From: Halomonas rhizosphaerae
GTDB lineage: Bacteria > Pseudomonadota > Gammaproteobacteria > Pseudomonadales > Halomonadaceae
Assembly (NCBI RefSeq): GCF_030010555.1
Contig: NZ_JASCQP010000023.1
Location: forward strand, 62,001-126,000
Length of the DNA stretch: 64,000 nt
Direction of reading: 5' to 3'
The notes beneath the pieces were generated by a model. That model was not told the origin of the DNA, did not search any database, and was given only the letters and a program-made list of their open reading frames with translations. The position numbers were made by a program, and so were the translations under genes. Positions 35,524 through 44,036 of this stretch are shown here, in pieces (position 1 is the first letter of the stretch; each line of letters begins with the position of its first letter).

Positions 35524-36204
35524 TTAGTCATCGACTTCCACCTCCCCCACCAGCTTTCGTAGTCCCGTCATGAAACCACGGGGAAATACCTCCTCCCGAA
35601 GCTCGTTTTTCACTTGCCCCGCTTGCGTGACCAGCCACCCCTGGCGCTCGATACATTCATCGGAGGCTGCGAACCGCAGCGCCTTAAGCTCGTTATCCGA
35701 AATGATGCCCTTGAGCGAAGGGAGAAGCTCGACGGAGGGTTTGGCGCTGGCTTCGAACTGCCTGACAGGACGCTTATCAATCACGACCTCGGCCTGGCTC
35801 TTGAGAATGTTGAGCTGGGTACGGTAGCGGTTGCGCTCGGCGATGATCTGGCCGAACAGCACCCGCAGGGCGGGATCAGAAATGCGCTCAAGCAGCTGAT
35901 TGTCCTGAGGCACTCGGCGGGATCGGCTATGGCTGCTAAGGGGCTTTTTGGTGGTGGTCTTGGCCTTCGCCGCCCATGCCTCGATCAGATCGCGGTAGTG
36001 CTTGTTAGCCGTCGCCCGGATGGACTCGTAGCCGACACCCCCGTCTTCCCCCGAGACCCGCCCGATGGTTGTGATCGAGAAGTCGCGTTCGCCGCGCCCG
36101 TGGTACTCGCGCAAGGTCTCGTTGAGCTTGTCGAGCGACTGCCGCGTCTTGTTGGTCTTGCCTTCCTTGAGATCCTCAAGAATGACGTCGATATCGATCT
36201 CCAT
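35524..36204 (-). CDS. gmtX: Gamma-Mobile-Trio protein GmtX
   Basis: 226 aa. The N-terminal part has the GmtX-type pattern FSITTIGRVSGEDGGVGYES followed by IRATANKHYRDLIEAW. The middle is basic (TKKPLSSHSRSRRVPQDNQL), and the C-terminus ends FPRGFMTGLRKLVGEVEVDD. GmtX is the small third member of the trio and is needed for mobility by unknown means; the first 100 residues look like a DNA-binding helix-turn-helix fold. Its ATG shares one base with the gmtZ stop (TGATG), indicating tight coupling. Size and neighbours support the call. Confidence 0.82.
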   Translation of the reverse strand: MEIDIDVILEDLKEGKTNKTRQSLDKLNETLREYHGRGERDFSITTIGRVSGEDGGVGYESIRATANKHYRDLIEAWAAKAKTTTKKPLSSHSRSRRVPQDNQLLERISDPALRVLFGQIIAERNRYRTQLNILKSQAEVVIDKRPVRQFEASAKPSVELLPSLKGIISDNELKALRFAASDECIERQGWLVTQAGQVKNELREEVFPRGFMTGLRKLVGEVEVDD

Positions 36205-38849
36205 CAGATGAACTCCTCGCGTTCGATCAGCCTTTGCTTGAGGCTAGGGAGGGTCAGCGGAGCTGCCTGGCTCACCTGCTCGATACTCGCCTCAAGAAGG
36301 CGGTCGTCCTCGAGGTACTTCCGGGCTTCGATGTAGTCCGTCGCGATCCGGTAGCCCTCCAGCTTGTCGATCGGATGCGCGAGCTTGGCCATTTTGCGAA
36401 GCAGGGCGTTCGCGGCGATCAGCTGGCCTCGCTCGTTCATTTCCATGAATATCGGCTGATACCCCTTCTGCATCATCATTCGGCTGAGCTGCCGGGTTCG
36501 CTTTTCGATTGCTGGGGTCTTTCGAAGCTCATCCTGCAAGTCGGGGTGGAACTCAGCGTCCTCGCAGAGCAGCGACAGGTGCAGCAGCTCCGATTCGGTC
36601 TCGATAAAGCGCATGCTCACCGCCAGATCCTCGCGCGAGCCCACGGCTACGAGCTTCTGGCCGTCATCGGCTTCGACGCGCTGGTTCTCGACATCCATTA
36701 AGTGCTGGATCAGGTTGAAGCAGGCGATGAAGTCCTTGGCGTATTCATCGGCCTCCATTCTCTGCTTCTCATAGCGCCGCTCCAGCACTTGAAGCTCATG
36801 GTGCTTGGCAAAAGGAACGCCTTGCTCCTCCGCGAAGAACAGCTCGTCCTTTAGCGCTTCCAGCTCACTCTCGATCTCCACCGCCAGACTCGCCGCCTGG
36901 TGGGCCTTGTAACTGATCTGGTTGAACTGGCTGTTCAGCGCGGGCAGGTAGCTGGCGTCGGTGATGAACCAGCGGCAGCGGATGCAGTTCTCCAGCCCGT
37001 GGGGCACCGGGGCATATATTCGGGAATGCACGCTCGCGGCATCCTTGACGACCGGGCCGCCGTTCCAGCAGCCGCCCAGCGTGCTCAGCTCATCCGAACG
37101 AACGGTATTGCCGCCGACCAGGCACAGCCCCGTCGCGCGGTGCTCCCAACCGATTGGGTTTCGGTTGGCGATGGCCGCCTCGACCGATTCCTCGCTGTTG
37201 CAGACGGTGCGAGCCTGGATCTGGGACAGCTCCGCATCCTTGAGAAAGGTGCGAAGCGAGTCTTGCGCCTTGGCATCCAATGCCACATGCGCCTCTTCCA
37301 TTTTCTCCGCCATGACAGAGGGGGTGATCTTGTTGTAGTAGATTGTCATCAGCAGGCGCGTGTGGCCCGCGAGCAGCTTGGAGACGACCGGCAGGGGCAG
37401 GGCCGTGTCCATGGTGTAGGCGGTGATCAGGGACACCCGGAGGCTGTGCAGCGGGAATAGGGTCTTCCATTTAGCCCTGTCAGGCGTGTCGTCCGGGTAG
37501 TCTTCCACCAGTTTCAGCGCAGTGCCGTCGCTCAGCGCATGGCCCGTCGCAGCCAGATTCTGCTCCAACAGAAGGAGCAGTTGATACCAGGAGAATCCGA
37601 TGGGCATGTCGGAAATTGGCTTGGCACGGTCTTCAGCGCTTTTGGCGCTGGCGTCCCGGAACAGGAAGCAATACTCGCCCATGGCCTTTAGCGCGGTTTC
37701 GCTCTTAACGTGCTTAGTGTGCTTCCTCTTCAGTGTGCTCGCACTGACCGGGGCGGGGATTGGGTTGTACTTCTCCTGCCAGTTGCGCAGTTTCTCAAGC
37801 CAGTACAGCAACTCCTCGTGCTGCCAGGGGATCGTGTAGCCGCGATCCACTTCATTCTTGTTCTGATCGACGGTCTTGTTGGTGGAGACGTAGAGCGCGG
37901 TGGCGTAGGTCTCGGTCATCGCATCGTAGGTGCGACGGAACACGCCTTTGGCGTAAGGGCGCTTCTTGCTACCGTAGGCGAAGGGGTGTGCATTCGACGC
38001 CCAGCGCCCGTCCTCATAGCGCCAGGTATCGGCTTCGCCGGAATCGAGAAAGCGCACCTGATAGGTGCGTAGCGGCAGGTGGAGTTTGACGAACAGCAGC
38101 ATGGCGGTTATCGGCGACCACATCTGATGGATGGTGGCCTTCTTGCCTTCGCGCGTGACTACCTTGGTGCGCCACACGCAGTCGGGGTCGTCGCGGTCGA
38201 TGATCTCTGGCTCCACCTCGAACCACGCATAGAACACATTGGCATGCGCCCACGACCAGTCGCGGAAATGGCGATTGGCCCACGGAGCACTCTCGGCAAA
38301 CCCTTCTTGTGGTTCCTCTTGTCCGCTGCCGAGGTCATAAGGGCAGAGGATCTGTCGTAGCTGCTGAATGTAGCGGTACGGCAGCGGGTTCCTGACGGTC
38401 TCCTGCGTCGAGCCCTGTCTCGCGATCCGCTCGAAAGGATTAGAGATAATGGGTCGAGCGACACCGTGATCGTCCTCGGCGCTGTAATGCTGCTCGATGA
38501 CGTGGTCGATGAAGGCGGCCACGTGGTTCACGTACTTCGCCTGGAACTCTTGGCTGTTGACGCCCGCAGCCTGCATGACCTCGACAAATTCCTCGGACGA
38601 CGCTCTGTGTCTAGCGTGCCCCCTGAAAAACGCTGTGACATCCCTGGCGTAGGAGGCATGGCGCATCAAGTAGGTGAAGAAGAAATGACGGAGAGCATCC
38701 AGCTTGTTAGAAACGCCAGCGTGCTGCGTCGCCATCCACTCTGCCGCATACTGCTGCCATTGCAGCCAGTCCTCGCCATGCGAGCCCGTTAGCCAGGAGA
38801 GGGTCAGATCAGTCGAGCGCCCGTTGTGTTTCTTCTGTGCCATTCTCAT
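36204..38849 (-). CDS. gmtZ: Gamma-Mobile-Trio integrase-like protein GmtZ
   Basis: 881 aa. The central part carries tyrosine-recombinase-type motifs: LFPLHSLRVSLITAYTMDTA (His-x-x-Arg) and SKLLAGHTRLLMTIYYNKIT (His and the candidate catalytic Tyr). A cysteine-containing block around GLCLVGGNTVRSDELSTLGG and NCIRCRWFITDASYLPALNS may bind metal, and the C-terminal third is a long helical region. Length and order (gmtY-gmtZ-gmtX) match the trio. The start overlaps the gmtY stop by 4 bp; a second Met two codons later is possible. Together with GmtY it probably catalyses excision and insertion. Confidence 0.85.
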   Translation of the reverse strand: MRMAQKKHNGRSTDLTLSWLTGSHGEDWLQWQQYAAEWMATQHAGVSNKLDALRHFFFTYLMRHASYARDVTAFFRGHARHRASSEEFVEVMQAAGVNSQEFQAKYVNHVAAFIDHVIEQHYSAEDDHGVARPIISNPFERIARQGSTQETVRNPLPYRYIQQLRQILCPYDLGSGQEEPQEGFAESAPWANRHFRDWSWAHANVFYAWFEVEPEIIDRDDPDCVWRTKVVTREGKKATIHQMWSPITAMLLFVKLHLPLRTYQVRFLDSGEADTWRYEDGRWASNAHPFAYGSKKRPYAKGVFRRTYDAMTETYATALYVSTNKTVDQNKNEVDRGYTIPWQHEELLYWLEKLRNWQEKYNPIPAPVSASTLKRKHTKHVKSETALKAMGEYCFLFRDASAKSAEDRAKPISDMPIGFSWYQLLLLLEQNLAATGHALSDGTALKLVEDYPDDTPDRAKWKTLFPLHSLRVSLITAYTMDTALPLPVVSKLLAGHTRLLMTIYYNKITPSVMAEKMEEAHVALDAKAQDSLRTFLKDAELSQIQARTVCNSEESVEAAIANRNPIGWEHRATGLCLVGGNTVRSDELSTLGGCWNGGPVVKDAASVHSRIYAPVPHGLENCIRCRWFITDASYLPALNSQFNQISYKAHQAASLAVEIESELEALKDELFFAEEQGVPFAKHHELQVLERRYEKQRMEADEYAKDFIACFNLIQHLMDVENQRVEADDGQKLVAVGSREDLAVSMRFIETESELLHLSLLCEDAEFHPDLQDELRKTPAIEKRTRQLSRMMMQKGYQPIFMEMNERGQLIAANALLRKMAKLAHPIDKLEGYRIATDYIEARKYLEDDRLLEASIEQVSQAAPLTLPSLKQRLIEREEFI

Positions 38850-40303
38850 GCCCCTCCCAATCGCGGCCGCTTGCCGGTGTAAAGCCCCTGCGGATCGATG
38901 TCCTCAAAGCCGTGTTCAACCAGTGCCTTCCAGTCGGTGCTCATCGCCTTGCCGTCGGGCCGCGCCAGTTGCTCGGAGGCCGCGATGAGCATGTTCGAAA
39001 CGTCCTGGTTGCCCGGCAGGGTATAGACCGTTTGCGACTCAAGGGACTTGTGGTGAAGGCATTTCTTGCGGATAAGCGGGTCGATGCCCGCCTGGGTTAG
39101 ACGCCGCCCGTAGTTGTGCCGATGCCCATGGGGATCGAGCCCCTCGGCCTTGTTCGGCTCCAAGCCGATACGGCGCAGCCCAGCGGCATAGTTCTGGTTG
39201 AAGGCGTTGATCGTGTACGGGTTGCCAAACGATTTGTTGTCGAAGCTGACGAACGCGTAAGGGTGATGCGCGTCCGCTGTTGCGCGGTATTTCAGGTAGG
39301 TCTTCCATAGAGTCATGAAAACCCTGCCAAAATCGACTGGGAACCACTGCGCAATCAAGTAGCCTTCCTTATCATCGACAAGCTTGGTCTTCCAGCCAAG
39401 GTACTGCGTCCCCTTCATCTCGCGGCGCGGTATGCGCCCGTACTTCTCTTTCAGATACACCTTGCGAGTTCGGTCGCCCTTACGACTCTTCCAGCCTTCG
39501 GGGGCGACACCTTCGCGCTCGCTGTAGATGCGTACAAGCGCCTGACTTGGATCGGCGGGATTTTCAAAGACATCAGTGACCCACAGCAGCATCGCCTCGC
39601 TGATCCTAAGCCCCGCGCCGTGCATCAAAAGGAGAATCAGCTTATCCCGTAAAGCGACGCGGGGATCTTTGGCGCCGCCGATGCCTTGGGTAAAGAAGGC
39701 TTCGAACTGGGTATTCGGAAAGGAGATCGCGTCATCCTCCGTCTTCGCCAGCGGGGTGCGACCCTTGATACTCCGCGCACGCTTGACGGTGGTGCTGATG
39801 GACTTGTCTTTGAGGTGTCCAAGGAAATCGTTCTGGTTTCGCCGAAACCATGCCGCGTAGTTGAGGCGTTCTTCGTGAGGCGTGGCTTTGCGCAAAGGGT
39901 TCAGCGGCTTGGTGCCCTGTTTATCAGCAAGCCAGTCCGTGAAGCCCGTGAGTGCGATGATGCGCTCTCTCACTGTGGCTTCGGAGGCGGGCACCCAGTA
40001 CAGGCCGGAAGGGTCTAGGCCCGACTCAGAAGCTGTCCCGCTGTATAGACGCCTGACGAACGCCTGGAACAGCTTCTCGGGGTCTGTGAACGCATCAGCG
40101 TTTGCTTCCATGTAGTCCAGAAGCATCGCCACTGCCCGGACGACTTTCCCAAGCGTCGACTTGGAGCGCCCATTGGCGTGTAGGTACAGTAGGTAGTCGG
40201 TCAGAGGCGAAAGCTCCCCCTCCTCTGTTATCAGCAAAGGGATCTCGCTTGCTACCCCCGTGTTGTCCTCTACGATTTTTGCGACGACGCTGACGGCAGC
40301 CAT
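38846..40303 (-). CDS. gmtY: Gamma-Mobile-Trio tyrosine recombinase GmtY
   Basis: 485 aa. An N-terminal core-binding domain is followed by a tyrosine-recombinase catalytic domain with LLMHGAGLRISEAMLLWVTD (Arg I), DPHGHRHNYGRRLTQAGID (His-x-x-Arg), CLHHKSLESQTVYTLPGNQD (His III and the nucleophilic Tyr). ATG 40303 was chosen for GAGGTGG just upstream; a start 15 codons earlier lacks one. It is the first gene of the inward-pointing gmt operon, at the right edge of the accessory region. A TTTATAGTTTAATC stretch upstream could hold its -10. All catalytic residues appear intact, so the element may still be active. Confidence 0.9.
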   Translation of the reverse strand: MAAVSVVAKIVEDNTGVASEIPLLITEEGELSPLTDYLLYLHANGRSKSTLGKVVRAVAMLLDYMEANADAFTDPEKLFQAFVRRLYSGTASESGLDPSGLYWVPASEATVRERIIALTGFTDWLADKQGTKPLNPLRKATPHEERLNYAAWFRRNQNDFLGHLKDKSISTTVKRARSIKGRTPLAKTEDDAISFPNTQFEAFFTQGIGGAKDPRVALRDKLILLLMHGAGLRISEAMLLWVTDVFENPADPSQALVRIYSEREGVAPEGWKSRKGDRTRKVYLKEKYGRIPRREMKGTQYLGWKTKLVDDKEGYLIAQWFPVDFGRVFMTLWKTYLKYRATADAHHPYAFVSFDNKSFGNPYTINAFNQNYAAGLRRIGLEPNKAEGLDPHGHRHNYGRRLTQAGIDPLIRKKCLHHKSLESQTVYTLPGNQDVSNMLIAASEQLARPDGKAMSTDWKALVEHGFEDIDPQGLYTGKRPRLGGA

Positions 40304-40366
40304 GCCCACCTCTACACAAATTACATTGATTAAACTATAAACCCTCATGGCAAGAAGACCAAGAAA

Positions 40367-40386
40367 AAGCCGCCCAGAGGCGGCTT
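40367..40386 (-). terminator. hairpin upstream of gmtY
   Basis: AAGCCGCC and GGCGGCTT pair around CAGA. On the minus strand the stem runs into TTTTTCTT, so it would stop transcripts entering the island from the right and insulate gmtY. It may equally be an old backbone terminator left at the insertion point. Confidence 0.65.
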
Positions 40387-40396
40387 CTTATCAAAA

Positions 40397-40426
40397 TTAC
40401 ACACTTTTATGTGCTATATGTAACAT
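40397..40426. repeat. right candidate island end, inverted partner at 6104
   Basis: TTACACACT, 11 bases, then TATGTAACAT, read outward from the island. Compare 6104-6133. GC content rises sharply a few bases to its right, where backbone genes resume. Confidence 0.35.
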
Positions 40427-40524
40427 CCGGCGGGCTCTCTCGTTTTCGCCCGCGGCGGGCTGTCGTTCGCTGCGTCGGCGGCTATGCTGGAGGCTGGAAT
40501 CCCCCCTATCGAAGGAGAGCCGAC

Positions 40525-40842
40525 ATGCACAAGCACGTGGAGTGGGACGACCCCGGCCGCAACAGCGTGCTGGAGCATTTCGCGAACCAGCCCGAGCAGC
40601 TCGACGAGCCACGGCCCGGCGACATCCTCTCGGCCCGCTACCAGGGCGCCATCGTCCGGGTGAAGGTGGAGGCCTGGGTCGACGGCACCAGCATCGGCGA
40701 GGTGGCAGCGCTGATCGCCGCCGACAACGGCCGGCGCATGAAGTCCCACGGCAAGCTCGCCCTCGGCGACACCGTGCGCCTGCCGGATGCCTGCCGCGCC
40801 CTGGAGCCCGAACCCAGCGCCCCGGAGGACGACAGGGAGTGA
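40525..40842 (+). CDS. small conserved cytoplasmic protein of unknown function
   Basis: 105 aa, acidic, no signal peptide or membrane span. It starts MHKHVEWDDPGRNSVLEHFA and contains a compact beta-rich core RPGDILSARYQGAIVRVKVE, with AWVDGTSIGEVAALIA and LALGDTVRLP after it. GAAGGAG lies nine bases before ATG 40525. It is the first backbone gene right of the island and is followed 130 bp later by the symporter on the same strand. I do not recognise the family; codon use is that of a normal host gene. Confidence 0.7.
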   Translation: MHKHVEWDDPGRNSVLEHFANQPEQLDEPRPGDILSARYQGAIVRVKVEAWVDGTSIGEVAALIAADNGRRMKSHGKLALGDTVRLPDACRALEPEPSAPEDDRE

Positions 40843-40971
40843 TTGCGGGCGCGGATACCATCCCGACCGCCAACGGCCCCTAAACGCAGGTCGACTAGCC
40901 AGAATGGGGCCTTGTGCCGCAAAGTTGGGGAGACAGGCCCACAAGGCCAACCAAGGCAATCCTGGATCCCC

Positions 40972-42417
40972 ATGAGCACGCACAACGTCTGGACCCACAA
41001 GGGCACCTTCCTGCTGGCCGCGGTCGGCTCGGCCGTCGGGCTCGGCAACCTCTGGCGCTTCCCCTACCTGACCGGCGAGAACGGCGGCGGGGCCTTCATC
41101 CTGGTCTATGCCCTGACCATCTTCGCGGTGGGCATTCCCATCCTGATCGCCGAGATCATGCTGGGGCGCAACAGCCGCCGCAGCCCGATCATGGGCATGC
41201 GCTTCCTGACCCGTACCCACAACACCTCCCGGGCCTGGGAGTCGATCGGTTGGCTGGGGGCGGTCTCGGCCTTCCTGATCCTGAGCTTCTACTCGGTGAT
41301 CGCCGGCTGGGCGATTCACTACACCGGGCTGATGTTCACCGGCAGCATGGTCGACGTGGATGCGGCCGGCGTGGGACAGAGCTTCGATGCCCTGCTCGCC
41401 TCGCCCGGGCTGCTGACCCTCTATCACACCCTGTTCATCGCCGCCTCGGCGCTGATCGTCGGCCTCGGCATCCACAAGGGCATCGAGTCGGGGCTGCGCG
41501 TGCTGATGCCCTCGCTGTTCGTGATCCTGCTGGTGGTGCTAGGCTACGGCGGCATCATCGGCGACTTCGGCGCGGCAGCCGGTTTCCTGTTCACCTTCAA
41601 CCTCGCCGACCTCAGCCTGGAGGGCTGGCTGCAGGCCATGGGGCAGTCGTTCTTCACCCTGAGCCTGGGCATGGGCGCGATCATGGCCTATGGCGCCTAC
41701 ATGCCCGGCGAGACCTCGCTGACCCGCACCGCCTTCTCCATCGCCGTGGTCGACACCGCCGTGGCCATGGTCGCCGGCCTGGCGATCTTCTCGCTGGTCT
41801 TCGGTGCTGGGCTCAACCCCGGCGAGGGCCCGGGGCTGATGTTCGTCACCCTGCCGCTGGCCTTCGCCGAGATGCCCGGCGGGGCACTGGTCGGCGGGGC
41901 CTTCTTCATCCTGGTGCTGGGGGCGGCCATCAGCTCCTCGATCTCGCTGATCGAGCCGGTGGCGGCCTTCCTGGTCGAGCGCTTCGACATGACCCGGCCC
42001 CAGGCCGTGGCGATCATGGTCATCGCCAGCTGGGCACTGGGGCTGCTCACCGTGCTCAGCTTCAACCTCTGGGCCGAGGGCACCCTCTTCCACGCCCTCT
42101 TCGGGCGCAGCGCCTTCGACTTCATCGAGCTGCTGACCAACATCTTCATGCCGCTGGGCGGCCTGTTGATCGCGCTCTTCGCCGGCTGGGCGCTGACCCA
42201 CTCCGAGGTGATGAAGGAGATGCGCACCAACGAGCGCTGGTTCCGCATCTGGCGCTTCCTGGTGCGCTTCGTGGCCCCCGCTGCGGTCGCCTTCGTCTTC
42301 CTGCGCAGCATCCCGCAGGTGGAGGGCTACCTGATCCCGGCCATCGGCGCCGTGGTGATCGTCGGCGCCTTCGCCGCCGGCCGCACCTTCCTGGCCGACG
42401 ACAGCCAGGCACTGTAA
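40972..42417 (+). CDS. sodium-dependent transporter of the neurotransmitter:sodium symporter family
   Basis: 481 aa with about 11-12 membrane spans. The first span has the family signature WTHKGTFLLAAVGSAVGLGN followed by LWRFPYLTGENGGGAFILVY, where the unwound helix binds Na+ and the amino acid substrate in LeuT-type proteins. Bacterial members import amino acids or derivatives. ATG 40972 fits LeuT-family N-termini; an upstream in-frame extension of 43 codons lacks homology. It is 24 bp ahead of livG on the same strand, so symporter and ABC genes may be co-transcribed, though the two systems are normally independent. Confidence 0.92.
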   Translation: MSTHNVWTHKGTFLLAAVGSAVGLGNLWRFPYLTGENGGGAFILVYALTIFAVGIPILIAEIMLGRNSRRSPIMGMRFLTRTHNTSRAWESIGWLGAVSAFLILSFYSVIAGWAIHYTGLMFTGSMVDVDAAGVGQSFDALLASPGLLTLYHTLFIAASALIVGLGIHKGIESGLRVLMPSLFVILLVVLGYGGIIGDFGAAAGFLFTFNLADLSLEGWLQAMGQSFFTLSLGMGAIMAYGAYMPGETSLTRTAFSIAVVDTAVAMVAGLAIFSLVFGAGLNPGEGPGLMFVTLPLAFAEMPGGALVGGAFFILVLGAAISSSISLIEPVAAFLVERFDMTRPQAVAIMVIASWALGLLTVLSFNLWAEGTLFHALFGRSAFDFIELLTNIFMPLGGLLIALFAGWALTHSEVMKEMRTNERWFRIWRFLVRFVAPAAVAFVFLRSIPQVEGYLIPAIGAVVIVGAFAAGRTFLADDSQAL

Positions 42418-42441
42418 GAACAACAACCGACGGAACCCGAC

Positions 42442-43209
42442 ATGGCAGCCATCATCTACGTCCAGCACGTCCACAAGGCCTTCGGTGGCCTCAGGGTCAT
42501 CAATGACTGCTCGATCCAGGTGGAGCAGGGTTCGATCACCGGCCTGATCGGCCCCAATGGGGCCGGCAAGTCGACGCTGTTCAACATCATCGCCGGCGCC
42601 CTGCCGCTGGACAGCGGCCGGATCCTGCTCGACGGCGAGGAGATCACCAACCGGCCCGCCAACGAGCTGTTCCACAAGGGGCTGCTGCGCACCTTCCAGA
42701 TCGCCCACGAGTTCTCGCAGATGACGGCGCTGGAGAACCTGATGATGGTGCCGCCCGCCCAGGCCGGCGAGACCCTCTTCAACGCCTGGCTCAAGCCCTC
42801 CCTGGTGACGATGCAGGAGGCCGAGGTGCGCCGCCGCGCCCTGGAGGTGATCGACTTCATCGGCCTGCACCACGTCCGCAACGAGCTGGCCGGCAACCTC
42901 TCCGGTGGCCAGAAGAAGCTGCTGGAACTGGGCCGCACCATGATGACCGACGCCCGGGTGGTGCTGCTCGATGAGATCGCCGCGGGGGTCAACCGCACCC
43001 TGCTCGGCGACCTGGTGACCAACATCGAGCGGCTCAACCGCGAGATGGGCTACACCTTCCTGGTCATCGAGCACGACATGGACATGATCGCGCGGCTCTG
43101 CGACCCGGTGATCGTGCTGGCCCAGGGCAGCGTGATGGTCGAGGGCAGCATCGAGGAGATCCAGAACGACCCCCAGGTCATCGAGGCCTACTTCGGCGCC
43201 GCGTCCTGA
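42442..43209 (+). CDS. livG: branched-chain amino acid/amide ABC transporter ATP-binding protein (LivG type)
   Basis: 255 aa. Walker A is GPNGAGKST (about residues 36-44), the Q loop is FQIAHEF, the signature is LSGGQKKLLELGRTMM, Walker B is VVLLDEIAAGVN, and the switch is VIEHDMDMI. LivG proteins pair with LivF to drive the LivH/LivM channel. The insert between the Q loop and the signature (ALENLMMVPPAQAGETLFNA) is characteristic of the LivG branch. It is followed by livF, livH and livM on the same strand. The substrate could be branched-chain amino acids, amides or urea-like compounds; nothing here decides. Confidence 0.9.
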   Translation: MAAIIYVQHVHKAFGGLRVINDCSIQVEQGSITGLIGPNGAGKSTLFNIIAGALPLDSGRILLDGEEITNRPANELFHKGLLRTFQIAHEFSQMTALENLMMVPPAQAGETLFNAWLKPSLVTMQEAEVRRRALEVIDFIGLHHVRNELAGNLSGGQKKLLELGRTMMTDARVVLLDEIAAGVNRTLLGDLVTNIERLNREMGYTFLVIEHDMDMIARLCDPVIVLAQGSVMVEGSIEEIQNDPQVIEAYFGAAS

Positions 43210-43297
43210 CGGGAGAGCCGCCGCCCGCGGACAGGCACCCGGCCAGCACATTCCAGCGCTTCCCAACAACGAGAACGAACGCAGAGAACGTCTGACA

Positions 43298-44002
43298 ATG
43301 CCATTACTCGACGCACGCGACGTGCATGGTGGCTACGGCGGCATGAACATCCTCAACGGGGTGGACATGGCCATCGAGGCCGACGAGATCGGCGTGATCG
43401 TCGGCCCCAACGGCGCCGGCAAGTCCACCATGCTCAAGGCCATCTTCGGCCTGCTCCGCGTCAGCCAGGGCGAGATCCTGCTGCGTGGCGAACCGATCCA
43501 CAACCTGCCGCCCAACAAGCTGGTGCAGAAGGGCATGGGCTTCGTCCCCCAGGAGAAGAACGTCTTCCCCAGCCTCACGGTGAAGGAGAACCTGGAGATG
43601 GGGGCCTTCCTCAAGCCCGGCAACGTCAGGCGCATGCTCAAGCAGGTCTACGACTTCTTCCCGCCGCTCCATGACAAGCGCCACCAGCCCGCCGGCGAGC
43701 TCTCCGGCGGCCAGCGCCAGATGGTGGCCATGGGCCGGGCGCTGATGGCCGAACCCAGCCTGCTGCTGCTCGACGAGCCCACCGCCGGCCTCTCGCCGCT
43801 CTACATGAACGAGATCTTCGAGCAGGTGAAGCTGGTCAACTCGGCCGGCGTGGGCATCCTGATGGTCGAGCAGAACGCCAAGCAGGCCCTGGCCATCGCC
43901 GACCGGGGCTTCGTGCTGGCCGCCGGCCAGAACCGTTTCACCGATTCCGGCGCCGCCCTGCTGGCCGACCCGGACGTCGCCAAGAGCTTCCTGGGCGGCT
44001 AG
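43298..44002 (+). CDS. livF: branched-chain amino acid/amide ABC transporter ATP-binding protein (LivF type)
   Basis: 234 aa, normal for LivF. It has VGPNGAGKSTMLKAIFGLLR for Walker A, GFVPQEKNVFPSLTVKENLE for the Q loop and following segment, the signature LSGGQRQMVAMGRALM, Walker B LLLLDEPTAGLSP and the switch MVEQNAKQAL. The MVEQN switch is diagnostic of LivF as opposed to LivG. An 88-bp gap with no open gene separates it from livG. The ribosome site before ATG 43298 is weak, so translation may be moderate. Confidence 0.92.
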   Translation: MPLLDARDVHGGYGGMNILNGVDMAIEADEIGVIVGPNGAGKSTMLKAIFGLLRVSQGEILLRGEPIHNLPPNKLVQKGMGFVPQEKNVFPSLTVKENLEMGAFLKPGNVRRMLKQVYDFFPPLHDKRHQPAGELSGGQRQMVAMGRALMAEPSLLLLDEPTAGLSPLYMNEIFEQVKLVNSAGVGILMVEQNAKQALAIADRGFVLAAGQNRFTDSGAALLADPDVAKSFLGG

Positions 44003-44036
44003 CCCAGAAGGCCTGAGAAGGTGGGAGAGTACCGAC

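Larger units (their letters stand above)
6104..40426. mobile_element. candidate Gamma-Mobile-Trio genomic island (about 34 kb)
   Basis: A gmtY-gmtZ-gmtX recombinase operon lies at the right end and points inward. Defence, toxin-antitoxin, restriction and metal genes fill the rest. Gene composition, GC content and pseudogene density change sharply just after the typA terminator and again just right of gmtY, and related inverted motifs occur at both points. Known GMT islands carry their cargo beside the trio. The trio call is strong. The outer limits are inferred; a smaller element that begins near 30 kb is possible, because the metal and CNNM genes look like ordinary high-GC chromosomal genes. 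Confidence 0.4.
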
